A stretch of 8,441 nucleotides of DNA from Chloroflexota bacterium (GTDB taxonomy: Bacteria > Chloroflexota > Dormibacteria > Dormibacterales > Dormibacteraceae). Made by a program: the position numbers and the translations under genes. Of the stretch, positions 1 to 6,072 are shown in pieces; position 1 is the stretch's first letter, and the number at the start of each line of letters is the position of its first letter. The stretch covers positions 1 through 8,441 of the forward strand of contig VBJE01000262.1 of the NCBI GenBank assembly GCA_005879675.1. The letters are read 5' to 3'. The notes under the pieces were generated by a model. The model did not search any database and was not told where the DNA came from. It worked only from the letters and a program-made list of their open reading frames with translations.

Positions 1-803
1 TCCAGCCCGCCGGATTCAAGGTGGAATTCATTGACCTCAATGACCTCGACGCGGTCGAACGCACGAATCCGACCGTGATCCTCGCCGAAACCATCACCAA
101 CCCTCTGTGCCGGGTCGTCGACCTCGAGGCGCTGGGCGAGCTTGCGCGCGAGATCGAATCCTTTCTGATCGTCGACAACACCTTCGCCACTCCTCTTTTC
201 TGCAGGCCGCTGGAGCTCGGCGCGCATGCGGTGGTGCACAGCGCGACCAAATACCTCGGCGGACACTCGGATCTGGTCGCGGGGATTGCCGTCGGCAGCA
301 AGGCTCTCATCGAGAAGGTGCGCGCATTCGTTTCGCGGACCGGCGCAACGCTTGGGCCATTCGACGCATGGCTCGCGCTGCGCGGCCTCCGCACGCTCGA
401 CGTACGGATGCAGCGGCATAGCGAGAACGCACTCGCCCTTGCCAAAGCGATGAAGTCGATGGGGGGCGTCCGGTACGTTCACCACCCGCTGCTCGAACCG
501 TCACCGACATATGCGATCGCGAAGCGCATCCTGGCCGATGGCTCGGGCGGAATGATGGCCTTCGACCTCGAGGGCGAACGGGACGCTGTGCAGCGCATGA
601 TCAGCCGCTTCAAGCTAGTCACCTTCGCCGCCAGCCTGGGCGGCGTAGAGACGACCGTCAGCTATCCAGAGCTCACGTCGCACCGATCGATGAGCCTTGC
701 AGAGCGAGTCGAGCTTGGGATCGGCCCAGGGACGGTGCGCGTTTCAGTTGGCCTCGAGGACCCGGCCGATATCATCGCCGACTTCCAACAAGCGCTCTCT
801 TAG
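1..803 (+). CDS. PLP-dependent transsulfuration-family (Cys/Met metabolism) enzyme, N-terminus missing
   Basis: Fold-type I PLP enzyme of the cystathionine gamma-synthase / gamma-lyase / methionine gamma-lyase / O-acylhomoserine sulfhydrylase family, which acts on the gamma or beta carbon of sulfur amino acids in the cytoplasm. The reading frame is open from base 3, so the gene starts upstream; about 265 of the usual 380-400 residues are present. The GTG at 21 is internal. Visible motifs: DNTFATP, whose Asp (codon 174-176) should pair with the PLP pyridine nitrogen; SATKYLGGHSD, with the Schiff-base Lys at codon 249-251; SLGGVET; and a C-terminal RVSVGLED with the substrate-carboxylate Arg. 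The family is certain, but the reaction cannot be assigned because the N-terminal part that helps separate CGS, CGL and MGL is outside the window. The stop lies 2 nt before the next start, suggesting co-transcription. Nearby cysM and mec support a role in sulfur amino-acid metabolism. Confidence 0.95.
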   Translation, partial: QPAGFKVEFIDLNDLDAVERTNPTVILAETITNPLCRVVDLEALGELAREIESFLIVDNTFATPLFCRPLELGAHAVVHSATKYLGGHSDLVAGIAVGSKALIEKVRAFVSRTGATLGPFDAWLALRGLRTLDVRMQRHSENALALAKAMKSMGGVRYVHHPLLEPSPTYAIAKRILADGSGGMMAFDLEGERDAVQRMISRFKLVTFAASLGGVETTVSYPELTSHRSMSLAERVELGIGPGTVRVSVGLEDPADIIADFQQALS

Positions 804-805
804 CG

Positions 806-1048
806 TTGTCCGCTTACACGCTGCTGCAGCTGCTCGAGGTCGCGATCTCGAGCCTCATCCTGCTCGTCGGCGTGCTGAAGGGCTGGCCACCGGTCGCGCT
901 GCTGGGCGGAGGATTCCTGATCGGCAAGGCGATCCTCAACATCCTGTGGCCGGAGGGCGGCACGGTGTATCGCCGCTCGCTGATCGGTTATGGGGTCGCG
1001 TTCGTGTTCGTGCCCGGTGGCGCGATCATCGCCCACTTCACCGGCTGA
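806..1048 (+). CDS. Small hydrophobic membrane protein, unknown function
   Basis: An 80-residue protein starting at TTG, 2 nt after the stop of the upstream PLP enzyme, with no clear Shine-Dalgarno sequence, so translation would depend on coupling. Hydrophobic stretches at about residues 6-25, 28-48 and 58-78 suggest two or three membrane helices with short polar turns (VLKGWPP and WPEGGTVYRR). The positive YRR pair before the last helix suggests a cytoplasmic loop there. I do not recognise the family. The hydrophobic pattern and tight spacing argue for a real gene; its small size and the TTG start leave doubt. It ends 21 nt before the convergent protease gene. Confidence 0.6.
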   Translation: MSAYTLLQLLEVAISSLILLVGVLKGWPPVALLGGGFLIGKAILNILWPEGGTVYRRSLIGYGVAFVFVPGGAIIAHFTG

Positions 1049-1082
1049 CGAGGCGTCGGCGTACCGGGACTACGTCCCGACG
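1049..1082. terminator. Possible hairpin between convergent genes
   Basis: Between the stops of the small membrane protein (1048) and the convergent protease (1070) lies an inverted repeat: CGGGAC at 1065-1070, a 3-nt loop, then GTCCCG at 1074-1079. An alternative outer pairing joins CGTCGG at 1054-1059 with CCGACG at 1077-1082. The position suits a bidirectional terminator, but neither strand has a T-run after the stem, so this is only a structural suggestion. Confidence 0.25.
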
Positions 1083-1969
1083 TGCGTCGTGATCAGCGGT
1101 TGTGGTGATCGTGAGTCGGGGAACACGCGGCGCCGGGTCAGCCATCGGCCGCCAGCGCCGATAACGATCGCCGCTGCAGCCGCGGCGTAAAGGCTGGCGA
1201 CCACGAGGTCTCCGTGGGTCACGCTGTCCGCGGCCGGCACCATGCGGACCGCGATGTTGTGGCCGGCATGGGCAAGCATGACGATCAGGAGACTGCCCCG
1301 GGTGCTGTTGTAGAGCCACGCGTAAACGATCGACATGGAGATGAGGCGGAGGAAAGTCAGGCCTATATCCGACCAGTTCGTGGTGTCAATTCCTCCGGGT
1401 GCCACCACGGGCCACAGGTGCCAGACGCTCCAGACGAACCCCACCATGACGGCAGCCCAGAAGGCTCCATATTGGAGTTGTAGTCGTGGCTGGCCGAAGC
1501 CGCGCCAGCCGACTTCCTCACCGAAAGAGCCCGCGATGAGTGCACCGGCCAGGAACGCCGCCGCCCCAGCGCTCGGGATGGCAAACCACGATGTCGGTAG
1601 TGGCGCACCGACGGCCAGCCGGATGAGGTCCGCAACCACGAACAGGATCGATGGGCCGGCGAAGGCGATCAGGTACCACTGGATGCCGACGCGCCATCGG
1701 ATCACCGGACGCAGCAGCTTGCGAATTCCGTGAGGCCGCAACATGAATCCGGCAACCATCAGGGCGGCCAGCGTGGGGGCATAGGCGGTCAGCTCGATGC
1801 CGATTCCGGCGACGACGGGGATCGACGATGAGAATGTCAGTTTGCTCAGATCGAGCCGATAGAAGAAGAGGGGCAGGACGCCAAGCGCCGTGATTGCGAA
1901 CAGAGCGAGCACCCAGACCACGACGGCCGTGTCCGGCTGAGGGCGACGGGACGATGCCTCGGTTGTGAT
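1070..1969 (-). CDS. CPBP (Abi/CAAX-like) family intramembrane metalloprotease
   Basis: Polytopic membrane protein of the CPBP family, glutamate/histidine intramembrane proteases related to CAAX prenyl endopeptidase Rce1. Counting 299 residues from the ATC at 1969, the motifs are: motif 1, EEVGWRG, with E151, E152 and R156; motif 2, FVWSVWHLW, with H184; motif 3, HAGHN, with H234, H237 and N238. About seven or eight hydrophobic segments run from residue 15 to 275, followed by an Arg-rich polar tail, so all family catalytic features are intact. The start is uncertain. AGGAGG (1974-1979 on this strand) sits 4 nt before ATC in frame; the first canonical option after it is GTG at 1921 (283 aa), which has no ribosome site. 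The frame stays open far upstream, but that part is Arg-rich and antisense to cysM, so it is not counted. TAGACT at 1995-2000 could be its -10. Bacterial members serve in bacteriocin immunity, protein maturation or unknown roles; no substrate can be inferred. Its base use looks less GC-rich than its neighbours. Confidence 0.88.
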   Translation of the reverse strand: MTTEASSRRPQPDTAVVVWVLALFAITALGVLPLFFYRLDLSKLTFSSSIPVVAGIGIELTAYAPTLAALMVAGFMLRPHGIRKLLRPVIRWRVGIQWYLIAFAGPSILFVVADLIRLAVGAPLPTSWFAIPSAGAAAFLAGALIAGSFGEEVGWRGFGQPRLQLQYGAFWAAVMVGFVWSVWHLWPVVAPGGIDTTNWSDIGLTFLRLISMSIVYAWLYNSTRGSLLIVMLAHAGHNIAVRMVPAADSVTHGDLVVASLYAAAAAAIVIGAGGRWLTRRRVFPDSRSPQPLITTHVGT

Positions 1970-1973
1970 GCGT

Positions 1974-1979
1974 CCTCCT
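1974..1979 (-). promoter_or_regulatory. Shine-Dalgarno AGGAGG ahead of the CPBP gene
   Basis: Read on the minus strand, the sequence is AGGAGG, ACGC, ATC, ACA. This is the only strong ribosome-binding sequence near the protein's start, and it points to an in-frame ATC rather than ATG, GTG or TTG. It matters because it decides the start: either ATC is used, or the start has mutated or been miscalled, or the GTG 48 nt downstream is used without this site. Confidence 0.55.
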
Positions 1980-2054
1980 GGCTGGCTTGGCCGGAGTCTA
2001 CGCCCGCTCCGTCGGGTCCGGGCCGTGGGGTGCCGAAGGCGTCTCCGGCAACTG

Positions 2055-2083
2055 TTCACCGGCTGAGACCCTCTTCCTATTCT
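2055..2083 (+). promoter_or_regulatory. Candidate sigma-70-type promoter for the cysM operon
   Basis: TTCACC at 2055-2060 (4 of 6 matches to TTGACA), a 17-bp spacer, then TATTCT at 2078-2083 (4 of 6 to TATAAT), in the only AT-richer patch of the divergent intergenic region. Transcription would begin around 2090-2091, leaving only 2-3 nt before the ATG at 2093. The mRNA would be nearly leaderless, which fits the lack of a Shine-Dalgarno sequence before this ATG. This is pattern matching by eye only. Confidence 0.4.
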
Positions 2084-2092
2084 TGTAAACCT

Positions 2093-3013
2093 ATGGCCGC
2101 CCTCGTGAGCCCCGGGATCACCAAGCTCGTAGGCCGCACGCCTCTTTTGCGCGTGCGCGTCTTCGAGCGGGAGTTCCCGCGCGTGGAGGTCTACGCGAAG
2201 GCCGAATGGTTCAACCCCGGCGGCTCGGTCAAGGACCGCGCGGCGCTCTCGATGATCGAGGACGGGGAACGCCGCGGAGCGCTGACGAAGGACAAGACGA
2301 TCATCGACTCCACCTCCGGCAACACCGGCATCGCTTACGCCCTCATGGGCGCCGCGAAGGGTTACGGCGTGAAGCTCGTGATGCCCGGGAACGTGAGCGC
2401 GGAGCGAAAGGCGCTTGTCACCGCGTACGGCGCGGAGATCGTCTACAGCGACGCGGGCGAGGGCTCCGACGGCGCGATCCGCAAAGTCCGCGAGCTGGTC
2501 GCCGCGGACCCCGACGCTTACTTCTATCCCGACCAGTACTCGAACCCCGCCAACGCGCGTGCCCACTACGAGGGCACGGCGGCCGAGATCCTGGAGCAGA
2601 CCGGCGGCCGCATCACGCACTTCGTCGCCGGCCTGGGTACCACCGGCACGTTCGTCGGCACCTCGCGACGGCTGAAGGAGCACGACCCCTCGATCAGGAC
2701 GATCGCCGTCCAGCCGGAGGATTCCTTCCACGGCCTCGAGGGCCTGAAGCACCTTCCGACCGCGATCGTGCCCAGGATCTGGGACCCATCGCTGGCGGAT
2801 GAGATGTGGGGTTGTCCCACCGAGCCCGCCTACGACCTCGCGCGCGGGGTGGCTCGCACCGAGGGGCTTCTCATCGGCCACTCGAGCGGCGCCGCGCTTT
2901 GGGCTGTGCGCAAGCTGGCGAGCTCGATCCGCGAGGGCGTGGTTGTGACCGTCTTTCCGGACTCTGGCGACCGCTACCTCTCGACCGGCCTTTACGGCCC
3001 TCAGCGGCGGTGA
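2093..3013 (+). CDS. cysM: CysM-type cysteine synthase (O-phosphoserine/CysO-dependent type likely)
   Basis: Fold-type II PLP enzyme that makes L-cysteine by beta-replacement on an activated serine. The 306 residues from ATG 2093 match the family length; a GTG at 2030 would add 21 unconserved residues. Motifs: NPGGSVKDR with the Schiff-base Lys47; STSGNTG (73-79), the substrate loop; GLGTTGT (180-186), the PLP-phosphate loop; GHSSGAA (262-268), with the Ser contacting the PLP ring nitrogen; and PDSGDRYLSTG (289-299). The stretch THFVAGLGTTGT matches, from memory, Mycobacterium tuberculosis CysM, which uses O-phosphoserine and the thiocarboxylated carrier CysO rather than O-acetylserine and sulfide. 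The 4-nt overlap with a Mec-like peptidase supports that reading. A Lys (GLKHL, about 219) seems to fall where the mycobacterial enzyme has the Arg linked to phosphoserine binding. The family is certain and the donor and acceptor are inferred. It is the first gene of a four-gene run. Confidence 0.93.
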   Translation: MAALVSPGITKLVGRTPLLRVRVFEREFPRVEVYAKAEWFNPGGSVKDRAALSMIEDGERRGALTKDKTIIDSTSGNTGIAYALMGAAKGYGVKLVMPGNVSAERKALVTAYGAEIVYSDAGEGSDGAIRKVRELVAADPDAYFYPDQYSNPANARAHYEGTAAEILEQTGGRITHFVAGLGTTGTFVGTSRRLKEHDPSIRTIAVQPEDSFHGLEGLKHLPTAIVPRIWDPSLADEMWGCPTEPAYDLARGVARTEGLLIGHSSGAALWAVRKLASSIREGVVVTVFPDSGDRYLSTGLYGPQRR

Positions 3014-3423
3014 AGATCCGCCAGAGGGCCTTCGACTCGATACGCGCCCATGGGGCCAAAGGCTTTCCCCACGAGATCTGCGGCCTCCTCATCGGGGATC
3101 CGGCGGAGATGTTGATCACCGAGGCGCGGCCCGTGCGCAACATCGAGACGCAGAACCCGGAGGTCCGCTACCTCATCGACGACAAGGAAGACATGCGCAT
3201 TCGCAAGTCGCTGTACAAGACCGACCTCGACGTCCTCGGTTACTACCACAGCCATCCGAACCATCCCGCGGCGCCATCGGTATTCGACACCGAGCGCTCG
3301 TGGGAGAGCTATGTCTACGTGATCGTTTCCGTGCGCGATGGCAAGCCGGCTGACATGAACGCGTTCGTCGCCCAGAGGGACCGCGGCCCGATGCTGCCGG
3401 AGCCCTTGGAGGTCGTGGGATAG
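3010..3423 (+). CDS. mec: Mec-like JAMM/MPN metallopeptidase
   Basis: A 137-residue single-domain JAB1/MPN+ zinc peptidase. The JAMM signature is complete: Glu22 in PHEICGLLIG, then H80-S-H82-P, Ser90, and Asp93 with the usual ten residues between H82 and D93. In mycobacteria Mec removes the newly made cysteine from the C-terminus of the sulfur carrier CysO after CysM action; related proteins process other ubiquitin-like carriers. The GTG start overlaps the cysM stop as GTGA, a translational-coupling arrangement, and places the protein at the normal family N-terminus. No cysO/thiS/moaD-like gene lies in the window. The family is clear, and the substrate is inferred from the cysM neighbour. 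Confidence 0.9.
   Translation: MKIRQRAFDSIRAHGAKGFPHEICGLLIGDPAEMLITEARPVRNIETQNPEVRYLIDDKEDMRIRKSLYKTDLDVLGYYHSHPNHPAAPSVFDTERSWESYVYVIVSVRDGKPADMNAFVAQRDRGPMLPEPLEVVG
3408..3412 (+). promoter_or_regulatory. Shine-Dalgarno GGAGG pointing to an ATA start
   Basis: GGAGG inside the last codons of mec lies 7 nt before ATA (3420-3422), which shares three bases with the mec stop (ATAG). The spacing is ideal for a start there, and no ATG, GTG or TTG exists in that frame between the stop codon at 3351 and ATG 3516. It therefore bears directly on where the transporter begins. Confidence 0.5.
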
Positions 3424-4613
3424 CCGAGGCCACCGCGCCTGCTCCCGTCAGGTGGCTGAATCGCAACGTCCTCGGCATCGGCCTCGCCGACCTGGCCGCC
3501 GACGCCAACTACGAGATGGTCCTCGCGGTCCTGCCGCTGTTCATCACGGCCGGGCTCGGGGCGCCGGCCCTGGCGGTCGGGCTGGTCGAGGGCGTCGCCG
3601 ACGGCTCCTCAGCCGCGGTGAAGGTGTGGAGCGGCTGGTACAGCGACCGCATCGCGTGGCGCAAGTCGCTGGCGGCCGGTGGCTACGGTGCGACCGGGTT
3701 TGGATTCGCGCTCCTGCTCGCTGTCGCCAGCTGGCCGCAGGTCCTGCTCGCCAGGGCGCTGGCGTGGGTCGGCCGGGGCGTGAGGCAGCCGATCCGGAAC
3801 GCGATGCTGGCCGGCTCCGTCGCCAAGAAGGATCTCGGCAAAGCATTCGGCTTCCACGAGGCGCTCGACACCGCCGGCGCGCTGATCGGACCCGCGACCG
3901 CCTTCGCGCTGCTCGCCACGGGGCACGGCTTTCGGACCGTGTTCGCGGTCGCGATCATCCCGGCCGTGGTTGCTGTCACCGCCTTTGCGGTGCTGACCCG
4001 CGACCCGCGGCGTGGCCGGCCGGAGGTGAAGGCGCCGGAGTTCAAGCTGTCCTCCGATTTCTGGCGGCTCATGCTCCCGGTCGGGATCTTCGGCGCCGGT
4101 AACTTCGCCACCGCCTTCTTCACCCTGCGCGTGGTCCAGATGCTGCAACCGGAGCTCAGCCAACCCGCGGCCGTGGCGGCGGCGGTCGGCTTCTACCTGG
4201 CTCACAACGCTGTCGGGACCCTCGTGTCCTTTCCCGCCGGCTTTGTCGCCGACCGCGTCGGCAAGGCGCCCGTGCTGGGGATCGCGTACCTGCTGTTTGG
4301 CCTCGCCTGCGTGGTCGGCGTGTTCGGTCATGGTTGGGTCGCGGTCGGCGCGCTGGCCCTGCTCGTCGGCGCTGAGGCGCCCGTCGTCTCGTCGGTTGAG
4401 GGCTCGCTCACCGGATCCCTCGTCGAGGAACCGAAGCTAGGCACCGCGTTCGGCGTGCTCAACGGCGTCAACGGCGCCGGCGACCTCGCGTCCAGCGTGC
4501 TCGCGGGCCTGCTGTGGATGGCGAGCCCGGCGACGGCGATGGGCTACGGCGCGCTTCTGAGCCTGGTGGCGACCGCGATCCTGTGGGCGAGGCCGCCCAA
4601 ACCGTCTAATTGA
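3420..4613 (+). CDS. Major facilitator superfamily transporter, substrate unknown
   Basis: Inner-membrane transporter with about 12 helices and 397 residues if started at ATA 3420. The first canonical start, ATG 3516, gives 365 residues but loses most of helix 1; the preceding frame codes RWLNRNVLGIGLADLAADA, a typical MFS N-terminus, so coding almost surely begins upstream. Motif A-like loops appear twice: GWYSDRIAWRKS after helix 2, and GFVADRVGKAP in the matching place of the second half, as expected for the 6+6 MFS repeat. WVGRGVRQPIRNAML followed by KAFGFHEALDTAG is characteristic of one MFS subgroup in high-GC bacteria whose substrate I cannot name. It overlaps mec by 4 nt (ATAG) under the ATA model and ends 3 nt before der, so it belongs to the cysM-mec-MFS-der run. 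A role in exporting cysteine or a related metabolite is a guess from context only. Confidence 0.9.
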   Translation: MAEATAPAPVRWLNRNVLGIGLADLAADANYEMVLAVLPLFITAGLGAPALAVGLVEGVADGSSAAVKVWSGWYSDRIAWRKSLAAGGYGATGFGFALLLAVASWPQVLLARALAWVGRGVRQPIRNAMLAGSVAKKDLGKAFGFHEALDTAGALIGPATAFALLATGHGFRTVFAVAIIPAVVAVTAFAVLTRDPRRGRPEVKAPEFKLSSDFWRLMLPVGIFGAGNFATAFFTLRVVQMLQPELSQPAAVAAAVGFYLAHNAVGTLVSFPAGFVADRVGKAPVLGIAYLLFGLACVVGVFGHGWVAVGALALLVGAEAPVVSSVEGSLTGSLVEEPKLGTAFGVLNGVNGAGDLASSVLAGLLWMASPATAMGYGALLSLVATAILWARPPKPSN

Positions 4614-4616
4614 CGG

Positions 4617-5993
4617 ATGGCCCGGCCCATCGTCGCCATCGTCGGCCGACCCAACGTCGGCAAATCGACGCTGTTCAACCGCGTGATCGGTTGGCGGAAG
4701 GCGATCGTCGATCCGCAGGCAGGGCTCACTCGCGATCGCCTCTACGGCGTCGCCGACTGGCGCGGCCGCGAGTTCACCGTGGTCGACACCGCCGGCCTCG
4801 ACCTCGACTCCGCGCGGGATTCGTCACGCGCGGCGATCGAGGCGCAGACCAAGGTGGCGATCGACCAGGCCGACGTCATCGTCCTGCTCCTCGACGTCAG
4901 GCAGGGCCTCACGCCCATCGACCGCGACATCGGCCAGATGCTTCGCCGCTCCCGCCGGCGAGTCATCGTCGCGGCCAACAAGGCAGACTCGCCGAACGAG
5001 CGGCACCTGGCGCACGAGGTGCTCGAGCTCGGGTTTGACGAACCGGCATTGATCTCAGCCCAGCACGGCCTGGGCGTGGGCGAACTGCTGGATCGCGTTC
5101 TCGAGGACCTGCCGCCGCCAGAGGAGTACGCGGCAGCTGACGGCAAGGCGGACCGGCTCGCGATCATGGGCCGGCCGAACGTCGGCAAGTCGTCGCTCCT
5201 CAACGCACTCCTCGGTGATGAGCGTGCCCTGGTCAGCCCCACACCGGGCACCACACGCGACCCGGTTGACACGGAGATGACCTTCGACGGGGTGCCCGTG
5301 GTCCTCATCGACACAGCCGGCATCCGGCGCAAGTCCTCGAGCCGCGACCGCCTCGAACGCTACAGCCTGCTGCGCGGCATCCACGCCATGGAGCGCGCGG
5401 ACGCGGTTCTCCTCGTCATCGACGCCGCGGCCGGCGTGCTGGCGCAGGACCAGCACGTCGCCGGCTACGCGCTGGAGGCGGGGAAGGGGCTCGTGATCGT
5501 GGTCAACAAGATCGACCTAGTCGAGCCCGCGGCGCGCACGCCGGCCCACTGGCGCAAAGCCCTCGCGTCGGACTTCAAGTTCGCGGCCTTCGCACCGGTG
5601 GTGCCGCTTTCGGCGAAGACGAGCGAGGGGATCGGGGCGCTCCTTCCGGTGGCGCTCGAGGTCGTCGGCCAGAGGCGGATCAAGATGCCGCCAAACGAGC
5701 TGAACCGTGTCTTGCGCGAGGCTTTTCTCGAACACCCGCCACCGTCCTTCAAGGGTCGCCGGCTGAAGCTGACGTACGCGACGCAGGCGGGCGGGCGCGC
5801 GCAGGGCGCACCGTCGCAGGACGAGGCGCCGACCGTGGTCATGTTCGTCAACGACACCGGCCTGTTGCACTTCTCTTACCGGCGCTACCTGGAGAAGAAG
5901 GTCCGCGATCGCTTCGGCCTGGTCGGCAACCCTCTCAAGCTCGTCCTCAGGTCGGAAGAGGGGCGCCGGCCGCGGGCCAGGGGGGCAAAATAG
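4617..5993 (+). CDS. der: Ribosome biogenesis GTPase Der (EngA)
   Basis: Essential double-Era-like GTPase that binds the 50S precursor and helps its maturation. The 458 residues match the family. G domain 1: GRPNVGKST (10-18), Thr38 in switch I, DTAG (57-60), NKAD (121-124) and ISAQ (146-149). G domain 2: GRPNVGKSS (185-193), PGTTRD (210-215), DTAG (232-235), NKID (297-300) and SAK (332-334). The C-terminal KH-like domain runs from about 350 to 445 and holds KLTYATQ and LLHFSYRRYLEKKVR. Between YATQ and VVMFVN there is an insertion of roughly 8-9 residues rich in Gly, Ala and Gln relative to the usual compact turn, and the tail is basic (RRPRARGAK). The ATG lies 3 nt after the transporter stop with no ribosome site, so translation is probably coupled. 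Confidence 0.98.
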   Translation: MARPIVAIVGRPNVGKSTLFNRVIGWRKAIVDPQAGLTRDRLYGVADWRGREFTVVDTAGLDLDSARDSSRAAIEAQTKVAIDQADVIVLLLDVRQGLTPIDRDIGQMLRRSRRRVIVAANKADSPNERHLAHEVLELGFDEPALISAQHGLGVGELLDRVLEDLPPPEEYAAADGKADRLAIMGRPNVGKSSLLNALLGDERALVSPTPGTTRDPVDTEMTFDGVPVVLIDTAGIRRKSSSRDRLERYSLLRGIHAMERADAVLLVIDAAAGVLAQDQHVAGYALEAGKGLVIVVNKIDLVEPAARTPAHWRKALASDFKFAAFAPVVPLSAKTSEGIGALLPVALEVVGQRRIKMPPNELNRVLREAFLEHPPPSFKGRRLKLTYATQAGGRAQGAPSQDEAPTVVMFVNDTGLLHFSYRRYLEKKVRDRFGLVGNPLKLVLRSEEGRRPRARGAK

Positions 5994-6000
5994 CCCGCGG
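5970..6000 (+). terminator. Stem-loop at the 3' end of der, possible weak terminator
   Basis: A perfect 8-bp stem, CCGCGGGC at 5970-5977 with GCCCGCGG at 5993-6000, encloses a 15-nt purine-rich loop containing the end of der. It is followed by TTACATTT, which is T-rich for this genome but not a clean U-tract. It sits at the break between the der run and the two-component genes. It could terminate or attenuate transcription, or it may be a chance GC palindrome. Confidence 0.35.
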
Positions 6001-6072
6001 TTACATTTCGCTGACCTTTGTAAGACAGCCGGCTGACGCCGCGGTGATGAATTTGACGCCATGGGAGCCACG

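Noticed and set aside
2030..2092. GTG at 2030 as the cysM start
   Set aside because: It adds 21 residues not resembling the family, has no ribosome site, and lies upstream of the candidate promoter -10.
1970..2881. The protease frame stays open about 900 nt upstream, antisense to cysM
   Set aside because: The translation is Arg/Gly-rich with no family motif, and the sense strand there is a clear cysM. Long antisense frames are expected in high-GC coding DNA.
3609..4331. A 240-codon antisense frame over the MFS gene
   Set aside because: Highly charged low-complexity translation and a shadow of the transporter; no start signal.
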